Of a DNA stretch of 64,000 bases, positions 33,284 through 40,200 are shown piece after piece. Both the position numbers and the translations under genes were made by a program. The notes beneath the pieces are model-generated. The model was not told the origin of the DNA. It saw nothing but the letters and a program-made list of their open reading frames with translations, and made no database searches. Position 1 is the first letter of the stretch, and every line of letters begins with the position of its first letter. This DNA is from an uncultured Oscillospiraceae bacterium (lineage in GTDB: Bacteria > Bacillota > Clostridia > Oscillospirales > Ruminococcaceae): positions 1 through 64,000 of the forward strand of contig CAJUAN010000012.1 in assembly GCA_910584715.1 (NCBI GenBank), written 5' to 3'.

Positions 33284-34459
33284 ATGTTTATTTATAACGC
33301 TAAAATTTACCCTCAAAAAAATTATGAGTCCCGGGCGGGAGGCTTAGGCTTCATACCCTGCGGCTATGTCCGTGTTGAGGACGGAAAGATAGCCGAGGTG
33401 TCGGGCGGTGCTCCGATAAAAATTTCCGAGGAGGATATCGACCTCCGCGGACTGCGGCTTTACCCCGGTTTTATCGACGCTCACACCCATATGGGTCTTA
33501 TCGGCGACGGTCAGGGAGCCGAGGGCGAGGACGTGAACGAGGACAGCGACCCCGTTACCCCTCACCTGCGGACTATTGACGGTCTCTGTCACAACGACGG
33601 TTATTTTGCCGACGCACTGAAAGCGGGGGTTACCTGCGTTGTGACAGGCGTGGGTTCCTCAAACCCCATTGGGGGAGACCTTATCGCCGTAAAGACCGCG
33701 GGCCGCTGCGCCGACGAAATGCTGGTCAGGCGGGTGGGAATAAAGTTTGCTTTGGGCGAGAATCCCAAGTCAACCTTTTCCGACAAGGACTCCGCTCCCG
33801 TGACCAGAATGGCTACCGCCGCGGTTATCCGCGAGGCTCTTTTCAAGGCGAAGCGTTATCTTTCCGACAAGCTTTCCGCGGAGGAAAACGAGGAGTCCCT
33901 CCCCGAATTTGATATGAAATCCGAGGCGCTTATCCCCCTGCTCAGAGGGGAGCTTAAAGCTCACTTCCATTGTCACCGCGCCGACGATATCCTCACGGCG
34001 GTGCGTATCGCCGAGGAATTTTCTCTTGATTACGCGCTTATCCACTGCACCGAGGGACATCTCGTTGCCGATATTCTGGGGGAGAAAAAAGCGTCTGCTG
34101 CGGTTGGCCCTATACTGTGCGACAGGGGCAAGCCCGAGCTTGCGGGTCAGCGGCTTGAAAACGCGGCTTTACTGCACAAAAACGGCGTAAAGGTATCCAT
34201 ATGCACCGACCACCCGGAAACTCCCATTCAGTATCTCCAAACAAGCGCGGCGTACTGCGTAAAGGCGGGGCTTCCGAAAGACGAAGCGTTAAGGGCGGTA
34301 ACTGTTAACGCCGCGGCTATCGCGGGTATTGCCGACGCTGCGGGAGATATAGCTGTCGGCTTGGACGCGGATTTTGCCGTTACCGACGGCGATCCCTTTG
34401 ATATTATGACTAATGTCAAAATGACGGTTATTCGGGGAAAAATTGTTTATTCCGAATAA
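33284..34459 (+). CDS. Amidohydrolase-superfamily metal-dependent hydrolase
   Basis: A 391-residue TIM-barrel hydrolase. The DAHTHMG motif supplies metal ligands His67 and His69; later HFHCHRADD, LIHCTEGH and CTDHPETPIQ supply further His and Asp ligands. The closest general look is the imidazolonepropionase-like group; cyclic amides, deaminations or dipeptides are possible substrates. It has an N-terminal composite beta domain and a C-terminal AVGLDADFAVTDGDPFD segment typical of the superfamily. Start follows AAAGGAAAG. Confidence 0.83.
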   Translation: MFIYNAKIYPQKNYESRAGGLGFIPCGYVRVEDGKIAEVSGGAPIKISEEDIDLRGLRLYPGFIDAHTHMGLIGDGQGAEGEDVNEDSDPVTPHLRTIDGLCHNDGYFADALKAGVTCVVTGVGSSNPIGGDLIAVKTAGRCADEMLVRRVGIKFALGENPKSTFSDKDSAPVTRMATAAVIREALFKAKRYLSDKLSAEENEESLPEFDMKSEALIPLLRGELKAHFHCHRADDILTAVRIAEEFSLDYALIHCTEGHLVADILGEKKASAAVGPILCDRGKPELAGQRLENAALLHKNGVKVSICTDHPETPIQYLQTSAAYCVKAGLPKDEALRAVTVNAAAIAGIADAAGDIAVGLDADFAVTDGDPFDIMTNVKMTVIRGKIVYSE

Positions 34460-34492
34460 AAATATAAATTTATTTTTGTGTATATTTGCATA

Positions 34493-34533
34493 TTGACTTT
34501 TTGTGTACACTGCAATATAATATATGTGTACAC
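34493..34533 (+). promoter_or_regulatory. RHH unit 1 promoter with two GTGTACAC operators
   Basis: TTGACT (34493-34498), 17 bp, TATAAT (34516-34521). The perfect palindrome GTGTACAC occurs at 34503-34510 and 34526-34533, 23 bp apart, flanking the -10 box on one face of the helix. This is the expected layout for autorepression by a dimeric ribbon-helix-helix protein. Confidence 0.82.
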
Positions 34534-34551
34534 ACTAAGTGAGGTGAAAAA

Positions 34552-34734
34552 ATGTCGCCCCGTACAGGCAGACCCAAATCCGATAACCCAAAGGATATAC
34601 AATTAAAAATACGAGCCGATAAGCAAACTATTGACGATTTGGATTTTTGCTGCCAAAAAAGTCATTTAACAAGAAGCGATGTTATTAGGCTTGGTATCCA
34701 AAAGGTAAAAAATGATTTGGAGACAAAAAAATAA
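34552..34734 (+). CDS. RHH regulator, tandem unit 1
   Basis: A 60-residue ribbon-helix-helix protein: MSPRTGRPKSDNPKDIQLKI starts it, followed by the strand IQLKIRADKQTIDDL and helix LTRSDVIRLGIQKV. The start MSPRTGRP and the fold match the 58-residue neighbour at 34933. AGGTGA lies just before the ATG. The stop codon lies inside the first stem of the hairpin shared with a convergent small RNA (34725-34800). Probably an autorepressor or antitoxin-like protein. Confidence 0.82.
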   Translation: MSPRTGRPKSDNPKDIQLKIRADKQTIDDLDFCCQKSHLTRSDVIRLGIQKVKNDLETKK

Positions 34735-34800
34735 CGCAAGTTGCTCCCTACCAAAGTTACAGCTTGCGTTATCCAACAACAGACAAGAATGTCCGTCCGA
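34725..34800 (-). ncRNA. Convergent small RNA, unit 1
   Basis: On the minus strand a perfect promoter, TTGACA (34829-34834), 17 bp, TATAAT (34806-34811), would start an RNA near 34799. It ends at the stem AACGCAAG/CTTGCGTT (34733-34770) followed by ATTTTTTTG, a strong terminator. The RNA is about 75 nt and antisense to the last codons and 3' end of RHH gene 1. The same structure is repeated in unit 2. The promoter is itself inside an inverted repeat (GACAAGAA ... TTCTTGTC). Confidence 0.75.
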
Positions 34801-34876
34801 AATTTATTATACATCGGAAAGGCTTTCTTGTCAAGATTGACAATTATAATACCTGCATTTTTGTGTAAATTTACCA

Positions 34877-34916
34877 TTGTTTTTTGACTGTCAATAATAT
34901 ATAATTAAGGCAGTCA
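34877..34916 (+). promoter_or_regulatory. RHH unit 2 promoter with a different operator dyad
   Basis: TTGTTT (34877-34882), 17 bp, TATAAT (34900-34905). TTTGACTG (34883-34890) and CAGTCAAA (34911-34918) are inverted around the -10 box. The arrangement mirrors unit 1 but the operator sequence differs completely, suggesting the two paralogues have separate DNA specificities. Confidence 0.7.
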
Positions 34917-34932
34917 AAAGTGAGGTGATGAA

Positions 34933-35109
34933 ATGAGTCCCCGCACCGGCAGACCGACAGATAATCCCAAGCCTTATAAAATAACCGCACGAATTGACGA
35001 GGAAAGCAAAAAAATCCTCGATAATTACTGTGAGCAAGAGGGAGTGCCTCAAATGGAAGCGGTACGCAGAGGGATAAAAAAGTTGGAAAGCGATATAAAA
35101 AAGAAATAA
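34933..35109 (+). CDS. RHH regulator, tandem unit 2
   Basis: A 58-residue ribbon-helix-helix protein beginning MSPRTGRPTDNPKPYKITAR and continuing IDEESKKILDNYCEQ and VPQMEAVRRGIKKLESD. ATG 34933 follows GAGGTGAT. It shares the MSPRTGRP start and fold with unit 1 but is otherwise well diverged. Its stop codon again lies in the terminator stem of a convergent small RNA. Confidence 0.82.
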   Translation: MSPRTGRPTDNPKPYKITARIDEESKKILDNYCEQEGVPQMEAVRRGIKKLESDIKKK

Positions 35110-35174
35110 CGTAAACTGCCACCGACCAAAGTCACAGCTTACGTTATCCGAAACAGACAAGAAAGTCCGTCCGA
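35093..35174 (-). ncRNA. Convergent small RNA, unit 2
   Basis: Perfect minus-strand promoter: TTGACA (35203-35208), 17 bp, TATAAT (35180-35185). The RNA would start near 35174 with ATTTCGGACGGAC, as in unit 1, and end at the AACGTAA/TTACGTT stem followed by ATTTCTTTTTTATA. It is about 80 nt and antisense to the 3' end of RHH gene 2. About 60 of 100 positions around it match unit 1 exactly, especially the promoter and RNA 5' end. Confidence 0.75.
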
Positions 35175-35228
35175 AATCTATTATACATCGGAAAGGCTTT
35201 CTTGTCAAGACCGTTGAAAGGAAGTTTT

Positions 35229-35477
35229 ATGGATAACAACGAATTCAGTCTTGACGCGCTGCTGAACTGCGACGAGTTTTCGCGGTACAAAAGCCCCGAG
35301 GCTATATACGCCATGAATGATTTTTTGAATGCCGTCAAAGAATGTGCAGACGATGAAAAAGCCGCCGAAAAAATCAAGCGGGAAAGCACCAATTTGATGT
35401 ACTACAATTTTAACGACGCTTTTAAACAGGGATTTTGCTTTGCGGTAAAATCGCTGAAATTCATGCTTAAGATTTAG
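35229..35477 (+). CDS. Small acidic protein of unknown function
   Basis: An 82-residue soluble protein (MDNNEFSLDALLNCDEFSRY, later AIYAMNDFLNAVKECADDEKA and MYYNFNDAFKQGFCFAVKSL). The composition and length resemble small Firmicute proteins of unknown function with a YYNFNDAFKQGF-type ending; I cannot name the family with confidence. ATG 35229 follows GAAAGGAAG. It lies between the RHH units and the toxin-antitoxin modules. Confidence 0.65.
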   Translation: MDNNEFSLDALLNCDEFSRYKSPEAIYAMNDFLNAVKECADDEKAAEKIKRESTNLMYYNFNDAFKQGFCFAVKSLKFMLKI

Positions 35478-35521
35478 CTTGTTCGGCGGCAGCTCCATAT
35501 CCCGAATATCACGGAAAAGTA

Positions 35522-35550
35522 TTGACAAAAGCGATTTTGCGTGGTATAAT
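35522..35550 (+). promoter_or_regulatory. Promoter of antitoxin RNA A
   Basis: TTGACA (35522-35527), 17 bp, TATAAT (35545-35550): perfect. Nearly the same sequence drives module B at 35884-35912, including the spacer AAAGCGATTT(T/C)GCGTGG. Confidence 0.9.
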
Positions 35551-35556
35551 AATGGC

Positions 35557-35634
35557 ATAAAGGATATGATGAACTCAAGTCGAGCATTTGCGTTCACCAA
35601 AAAAAGTCCCCCGAGTGGTGTCGGGGGACTTTTT
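35557..35634 (+). ncRNA. Par-like antitoxin RNA, module A
   Basis: The RNA runs from about 35557 to the terminator at 35601-35634. Its 5' part, 35559-35599 (AAAGGATATGATGAACTCAA ... TTCACC), matches the plus strand over the toxin A start region at 35735-35769 (AAAGGATATGATCAAGTCGA ... TTCACC). The RNA is therefore complementary to the toxin mRNA ribosome binding site and first codons, and in addition shares the terminator hairpin. This is the par/RNA II plan of Fst-type systems. Confidence 0.8.
35601..35634. terminator. Bidirectional terminator, module A
   Basis: AAAAAGTCCCCCGA and TCGGGGGACTTTTT form a 14-bp perfect stem with a GTGGTG loop. It ends both the plus-strand RNA and the minus-strand toxin mRNA. 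Confidence 0.92.
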
Positions 35635-35653
35635 GGCTGTTTGCTGCCTTCTT

Positions 35654-35758
35654 TTACTTCTTTCGACCGTTCAGCCGATTGCGTATGTAGTCATAAAGGA
35701 AATTTGCGGCTACTTCCGCTCCAACGGTGACAAGAAAGGATATGATCAAGTCGAACAT
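35654..35758 (-). CDS. Fst/Ldr-like type I toxin peptide A
   Basis: A 34-residue peptide: MFDLIISFLVTVGAEVAANF followed by LYDYIRNRLNGRKK. One membrane-spanning hydrophobic stretch and a basic tail fit the Fst toxin family, which depolarise or disturb the membrane. AAAGGTGG lies eight bases before ATG 35758. Transcribed from 35807-35836 toward the antitoxin RNA and sharing its terminator. The peptide is short enough to be missed by usual gene callers. Confidence 0.78.
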   Translation of the reverse strand: MFDLIISFLVTVGAEVAANFLYDYIRNRLNGRKK

Positions 35759-35806
35759 AAGCTTCACCACCTTTCCGCCGTAGGCGTAGGGGGCGGCAAC
35801 ATAAGT

Positions 35807-35836
35807 ATTATAGCATATTTTGTCATTGCCTGTCAA
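35807..35836 (-). promoter_or_regulatory. Promoter of toxin A mRNA
   Basis: Minus-strand TTGACA (35831-35836), 18 bp, TATAAT (35807-35812). Leader of about 40 nt before the toxin start. Confidence 0.88.
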
Positions 35837-35883
35837 TAAAAGACAGCCGTTTGGCGGATAAGCCGTAATAGTTTCTGAAAGTA

Positions 35884-35912
35884 TTGACAAAAGCGATTTC
35901 GCGTGGTATAAT
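35884..35912 (+). promoter_or_regulatory. Promoter of antitoxin RNA B
   Basis: TTGACA (35884-35889), 17 bp, TATAAT (35907-35912), near-identical to the promoter of RNA A. Confidence 0.9.
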
Positions 35913-35918
35913 AGTGTT

Positions 35919-36000
35919 GCAAAGAAAGTACAAATTTGAGTTCCGTTACGGTTCACAAAAAGCGAAAGCCTCCCCGATTGCCGTCAGGGAGGCTTTCATT
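35919..36000 (+). ncRNA. Par-like antitoxin RNA, module B
   Basis: The RNA runs from about 35919 to the terminator at 35964-36000. Bases 35921-35957 (AAAGAAAGTACAAATTTGAG, TTCCGTTACGGTTCAC) match the plus strand at the toxin B start, 36104-36143 (AAAGAAAGTACAAATTT, GTTCCATTACAGTTACAC). The pairing sequence is unrelated to that of module A, so each RNA should act only on its own toxin mRNA. Confidence 0.8.
35964..36000. terminator. Bidirectional terminator, module B
   Basis: GAAAGCCTCCC and GGGAGGCTTTC form an 11-bp stem; CATTT follows on the plus strand and GCTTTTT on the minus strand. Confidence 0.88.
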
Positions 36001-36021
36001 TGGGCTGTCGTTGCCTGAGTT

Positions 36022-36132
36022 TTACTTCCTGCGCCCGCTCAGCCACTTGCAAAGTATGTCATAAGTAAAATTCCCGAACATACCCGCTGCAGCGGAAACA
36101 AGAAAAGAAAGTACAAATTTTATAAGTTCCAT
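36022..36132 (-). CDS. Fst/Ldr-like type I toxin peptide B
   Basis: A 36-residue peptide: MELIKFVLSFLVSAAAGMFG then NFTYDILCKWLSGRRK. Hydrophobic core, aromatic-basic tail (CKWLSGRRK) and layout match Fst-type toxins. AGGAGGTG lies eight bases before ATG 36132. It is about 30% identical to peptide A by eye and shares its gene structure. Confidence 0.78.
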   Translation of the reverse strand: MELIKFVLSFLVSAAAGMFGNFTYDILCKWLSGRRK

Positions 36133-36183
36133 TACAGTTACACCTCCTTTCCGCCGAAGCGTGAGGGAGTCGGCAACATAAGT

Positions 36184-36213
36184 ATTATAGCATAATTTGT
36201 CATTGACTGTCAA
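36184..36213 (-). promoter_or_regulatory. Promoter of toxin B mRNA
   Basis: Minus-strand TTGACA (36208-36213), 18 bp, TATAAT (36184-36189); the region is nearly identical to the promoter of toxin A. It lies only 30 bp from the start of the divergent fumarase gene. Confidence 0.88.
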
Positions 36214-36241
36214 TAAAACGAACAGAAAGGAACGAGCGAAA

Positions 36242-37084
36242 ATGCGCGAAATAAACGTTACCGAAATCGAAAATACCGTCAGGAACCTGTGCATACAGGC
36301 TAACCGTTTTCTGCCCAAGTCCCTTGCAGACTGCATAGGCTGCGCGGCAAAAACGGAGCAGTCCCCCACGGGACGCGAGGTGCTGACCGACCTTGTGAGA
36401 AATATCGAAGCCGCCGAAAGAGAAGAGCTTGCCGTATGCCAGGATACGGGAATGGCTGTTATTTTCCTTGACGTTGGTCAGGACGTTCACTTCATCGGCG
36501 GCTCGCTGACTGAAGCTATAAACAGAGGCGTCGCCCGTGGCTACACCGAGGGGTATCTTCGCTGCTCTATCGTTTCCGACCCTCTGGAGCGGGTCAACAC
36601 CGGGGACAACACTCCCGCGGTAGTCCATACCTGTATCGTGGACGGGGACAGGGTAAATATTTCCGTATGTCCCAAGGGCTTCGGCAGCGAGAATATGTCC
36701 GCGATGAAAATGTTCACACCCTCCGCGAGCGTTTCCGATATCGAGGATTTTGTGGTGAGCGTTGTTTCAAAGGCGGGCAGCAATCCCTGTCCTCCAATGG
36801 TAATAGGCGTGGGGATTGGCGGAGATTTCGAGTACTGCGCGTATCTGGCGAAAAAGGCTTTGTGCAGGGATATCTCGGTGAATAACCCGAAGCAGCTTTA
36901 TGCAGATATGGAAAAGCGTATCCTTGAAAGGGTGAACAGGCTTGGCATAGGTCCCCAGGGCTTCGGCGGGACCACCACCGCGCTTGCGGTCGCGGTAGAG
37001 CAGGCTCCCACCCATATTGCGGGACTTCCCGCCGCGGTGAATATCGGCTGCCATGTTACAAGACACGCTCACGCGGAGCTTTGA
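36242..37084 (+). CDS. Class I fumarate hydratase, alpha subunit
   Basis: A 280-residue protein equal to the N-terminal (alpha) half of iron-sulfur fumarase/tartrate dehydratase. Seen: LAVCQDTGMAVIFLDVGQDV with one cluster Cys, CPKGFGSENMSAMKM, CPPMVIGVGIGGDFEYCA and a C-terminal GFGGTTTALAVAVEQAPTHI segment. The enzyme hydrates fumarate to malate. ATG 36242 follows AAAGGAACGAG. The beta subunit, usually adjacent, is not in this window, so a partner must be encoded elsewhere or the protein acts alone. No clear own promoter is seen. Confidence 0.88.
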   Translation: MREINVTEIENTVRNLCIQANRFLPKSLADCIGCAAKTEQSPTGREVLTDLVRNIEAAEREELAVCQDTGMAVIFLDVGQDVHFIGGSLTEAINRGVARGYTEGYLRCSIVSDPLERVNTGDNTPAVVHTCIVDGDRVNISVCPKGFGSENMSAMKMFTPSASVSDIEDFVVSVVSKAGSNPCPPMVIGVGIGGDFEYCAYLAKKALCRDISVNNPKQLYADMEKRILERVNRLGIGPQGFGGTTTALAVAVEQAPTHIAGLPAAVNIGCHVTRHAHAEL

Positions 37085-37143
37085 TTTTTGAATTTTGTAT
37101 CATACTCGAAAACAGCAGATTAAGATCGGAGAACTATAAAATT

Positions 37144-37491
37144 ATGAAAAAAAGAATTGTTTTGTGGGCAGCGGTATCCGCAGTAATCATGTTGGTATTA
37201 CCGTGGCTGGCGGTTACTTTTGTAAAGGGCGACGCCGGAATGGCCGTTTGTTTTCTGCTGTTTTATGCCGTCAATCCAATTTATTCTTTGATCACAGGAG
37301 CTTTTGCAGGAAAGCACATTAAGCGTTTATGCAGTCTGCCTTTTATTTTATCGGTTTTGTACTTGCTCGGCGTTTGGATTTTCTTTGATATGGGGGAAAT
37401 TGCATTTATTATATATGCGGTGATTTATCTTATTTTAGGCATACTTGCTATGTTGGTTTCCATGCTTATTGAAAGGAAGAAGCAGCGATAA
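37144..37491 (+). CDS. Small four-helix membrane protein
   Basis: A 115-residue protein with about four hydrophobic segments (5-22, 34-52, 61-80, 84-108) and a basic end (IERKKQR). Not recognised as a named family. ATG 37144 has GGAGAA upstream. It lies 59 bp after the fumarase gene; a GC-rich hairpin (GTGCGGCGGCTA/TAGCAGCCGCAC, near 37515-37543) follows as a possible terminator. Confidence 0.6.
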   Translation: MKKRIVLWAAVSAVIMLVLPWLAVTFVKGDAGMAVCFLLFYAVNPIYSLITGAFAGKHIKRLCSLPFILSVLYLLGVWIFFDMGEIAFIIYAVIYLILGILAMLVSMLIERKKQR

Positions 37492-38163
37492 TTTTTGCAT
37501 ACCGAAAATGGTTAAGGTGCGGCGGCTATTTAGTAGCAGCCGCACTACTGTTTTCTCACGCGGCGGAGATTAGCCCGTCCTATGCACGGACTTTAAGGAT
37601 GATATAAATGGAAACGGCCGCTGTGTTTTTCCACTCGGAAGGGCTCTCGCTATTCCTCATTTCTTTCCCGTTTTTAAATGAAAAAAGGATTTGCGGGTCT
37701 CCATTCCAAAAACAGTGTTGGGACAAGGGAACTCTGCCCCCTTGTCCTCCGTAAGCTGTGCTCAGCTTGACCGGCTAAAATCTTGACGGAACAACGTTAT
37801 TAGTGTGATAAACAAAAATTTATACAAGCTGCTCTGTACTCTTTTTATAAAAAAGTGCCCCTGTCGGGGGAGACAGGGGCGGAGATCATGATATAGGATT
37901 ATTGGGGGTTACCTCGGACCGTAGGGGTAAACAGCCCGAGGCTGAGGTCTTTTATATGGTTTTCACCGGACAGGCTTATGGGGTAAATAAACCTGCATAT
38001 AAAAGCACTTTGGGGGGATCGTACCCGTTCTTCCGGGTACGTTTATATAATACCCCGCATTTGTGTAAATTATGTGAAAAATCGCTGAAATCAAAGCGAA
38101 AGAATTGTGCAAAAAGGAAAACCGTACCGACAGCCCGTAAAACCGCCGGTACGGAATGAAATA
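37492..38163. other. 670-bp non-coding region with repeat and hairpins
   Basis: Contents: the hairpin near 37515-37543 after the membrane protein gene; a dispersed repeat at about 37768-37826 ending AAACAAAAATTTATAC; a terminator for the minus-strand M23 gene at 37847-37880; and a GTACCCG/CGGGTAC hairpin near 38030-38046. No gene recognised. Confidence 0.55.
37847..37880 (-). terminator. Terminator downstream of the M23 peptidase gene
   Basis: On the minus strand GCCCCTGTC and GACAGGGGC pair around a short loop and are followed by ACTTTTTTATA. It is 280 bp past the stop codon, giving a long 3' untranslated region. Confidence 0.65.
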
Positions 38164-40092
38164 TCAATACTGGGAAACATAGTCAAGAGGATTTGCGTAC
38201 GTTCCGTAGCTGCGCACCTCAAAGTGGAGGTGATTGCCTGTGGAGTCGCCTGTGCTTCCAACATAACCGAGAAGCTGTCCCTTTACTACATAGTCGCCGT
38301 AGCTTACCGCGATAGAGCTCTGGTGAGCATAAACCGTAACGTTTCCGTCATCGTGCTGAACTCTTACACAGTTTCCGTAACCGCCGTTCCAGCCGTCGCC
38401 TGTCTCAATAACGGTACCGGACTCTGCCGCGTAAATAGGTGTTCCGTAAGGAGCGGCGATATCAATACCCTTGTGACCTCTTCCGTCGCCCTGGTAAGCG
38501 GAAATATAGCCGCCGTCGGTTGGCCAGAAATAATCGCCCGAACCGCCCGATCCTGTGCTTACGGGAGTAGTGGTCTCTCTTGTGCCGACGCGCATATACT
38601 TTGTAACAGGCTCAGAAATTACTACCTCGTCAACTACCTCGGTGGAAACGAGAACGTCTCCTCTGTAGGTTGCCATTGCGCGAACTTTCTTTTCGCCCTC
38701 AACGCCGGGAACGTCTACCTCGGAATCACCTTTGTACATATCGGGATCCTTGGTTTTGATTATCTCATAGTCAATAGCTTCGGTGTATTCAATCTCTCTT
38801 GTGGTAAGAACCTGAAGGTAAGGAACCTCTTCGCTGAGCTGCACTATCGCTCCTACAGGGCAGTACTGAGTAAGATCGTCAATTTTTTCGCCCTTGAAAG
38901 TAATGTTGCAGTCCACAAGCTCATCGGTGGTCATGCCGTTATCATGAGCAATATTCCAAGGATTGTCTCCTTCGCGCACCTCGTAATAAAGAGGCTCGGA
39001 AACAATGGAATCAAGCTTGTCGATAATATCGTTCTGATCAATTATCTCGTCGGGATCAACATATTGCTCATAGGTATACTCGATATCCTTGTCAAAGGAT
39101 ACATCCACGATATCGTCGGTAAGATACTCCTCTTTCTTTTCCTCAAGGAAGTCGGTGATCTCATCGTTTGCCCTTACTGCTCCGATCACTTCTCCGTCAA
39201 CGGTAACAACAAAAGCGCGCTCCCTGCCGTCCTGTTCGCTTCCGGGAACAGCGGGGACAGTTTCGTTCGGCTCTATAGCCTCTCCGTAAATGTTAAATTC
39301 CGTACCTGCGCCGGTTTCTCCAAAGTCGCCTGCGTTCTCCGTTCCGGAAGTGTTTTCGGTCTCTGCAACAACGCCGTTTTCCTCGGGAACCTGAATATCT
39401 ATCTGTTCCTGAATAGCGTCGGCAAGAGTCATTTCGTCAATGATCTCGTCCTGCGCGCCGAGGGGTTTAAGGGAAAGCGTGGCAGTAATATAGGTATCAC
39501 TGTTTGTATCATAGTAGATCGATCTTTCGGAAATAACCTCCTGAGCGTTGTTCAGAACGGCCTCCTCGGAAACCACGCCGATCTCCTGACCGTTATATTC
39601 GACCGTAACGCCGTAATCGGCGGACGCCTTATCGGCTACAACGCATACAAGGAATGCGACGCAAGCAACAGGCACAGCGTAATTTATAATGGAAGCGGCG
39701 AACTTTTTGCTGTTTCCGATAGATTCCGCCATATCTGAAAGCTGAAGGGACAACGCCTTTGCCAGTCCGGCTTCCGCTTTTCTCTCGGAAAATTTTCTTT
39801 TGCTGTCCGCAAATTTTTCTTTTGTCCTGCGGGCGGCAGCCTTTATTTTACCTATCCGCTTTGTATTTGAAGCCAAGCTTCTCATGGGTCCTGCGCCGCT
39901 TACAGCCTTTACCGCAGCTTTTTTCAGGAAGAAAGCCGTTCTTTTTACAGCGGCGGCGGCAAGATATGTAACAAGCGAACCCACGTTGACCATAGCCGAT
40001 TCAAAGCTTATATTTTTCTTGTCTGAAGCGGCGTTATCCGTTAGCCTCACGGGAGTGCAGCACCCGCCGGAAGCGTTGGGAAACAGGCTCAT
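38164..40092 (-). CDS. Membrane-anchored M23 peptidase with LysM and G5 domains
   Basis: A 642-residue cell wall hydrolase. After a basic cytosolic N-terminal part (1-130) comes one transmembrane helix (about 133-153). Extracellular: a long acidic region, a LysM-like domain (YYEVREGDNPWNIAHDNGMT), a G5 domain (VEGEKKVRAMATYRGDVLVS, ending KYMRVGTRE) and the lysostaphin-type M23 domain with GHKGID (His540, Asp544) and HLHFE (His621, His623). Such enzymes cut peptidoglycan cross-bridges during growth or sporulation. ATG 40092 follows GGAGAG. A WalR-like box upstream suggests WalRK control. Confidence 0.93.
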   Translation of the reverse strand: MSLFPNASGGCCTPVRLTDNAASDKKNISFESAMVNVGSLVTYLAAAAVKRTAFFLKKAAVKAVSGAGPMRSLASNTKRIGKIKAAARRTKEKFADSKRKFSERKAEAGLAKALSLQLSDMAESIGNSKKFAASIINYAVPVACVAFLVCVVADKASADYGVTVEYNGQEIGVVSEEAVLNNAQEVISERSIYYDTNSDTYITATLSLKPLGAQDEIIDEMTLADAIQEQIDIQVPEENGVVAETENTSGTENAGDFGETGAGTEFNIYGEAIEPNETVPAVPGSEQDGRERAFVVTVDGEVIGAVRANDEITDFLEEKKEEYLTDDIVDVSFDKDIEYTYEQYVDPDEIIDQNDIIDKLDSIVSEPLYYEVREGDNPWNIAHDNGMTTDELVDCNITFKGEKIDDLTQYCPVGAIVQLSEEVPYLQVLTTREIEYTEAIDYEIIKTKDPDMYKGDSEVDVPGVEGEKKVRAMATYRGDVLVSTEVVDEVVISEPVTKYMRVGTRETTTPVSTGSGGSGDYFWPTDGGYISAYQGDGRGHKGIDIAAPYGTPIYAAESGTVIETGDGWNGGYGNCVRVQHDDGNVTVYAHQSSIAVSYGDYVVKGQLLGYVGSTGDSTGNHLHFEVRSYGTYANPLDYVSQY

Positions 40093-40169
40093 TCTGATCT
40101 CTCCTCTCGGTTTTTCATGTTGTTTACACATATATTCAAACTGACGTAAATTTACATAAATCGCAAACA

Positions 40170-40186
40170 GTTACAAAACAGTTACA
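40170..40186 (-). promoter_or_regulatory. WalR (YycF)-like box upstream of the M23 peptidase gene
   Basis: Read on the minus strand, TGTAAC-TGTTT-TGTAAC matches the WalR consensus of two TGTWAH hexamers spaced 5 bp. It lies 78 bp before the start codon. A TATAAT at 40195-40200 sits just upstream, so the box could repress that promoter or act on one further down. WalRK classically controls M23-type and other wall hydrolases. Confidence 0.6.
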
Positions 40187-40200
40187 TTGATATTATTATA

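Noticed and set aside
34735..35208. CRISPR-like direct repeats
   Set aside because: The repeated blocks are about 100 bp, only two in number, contain promoters and terminators, and have no spacers.
38107..39738. 543-codon open frame on the plus strand across the M23 gene
   Set aside because: The M23, LysM and G5 motifs are all in the minus-strand frame. The plus frame has no recognisable domain or start site.
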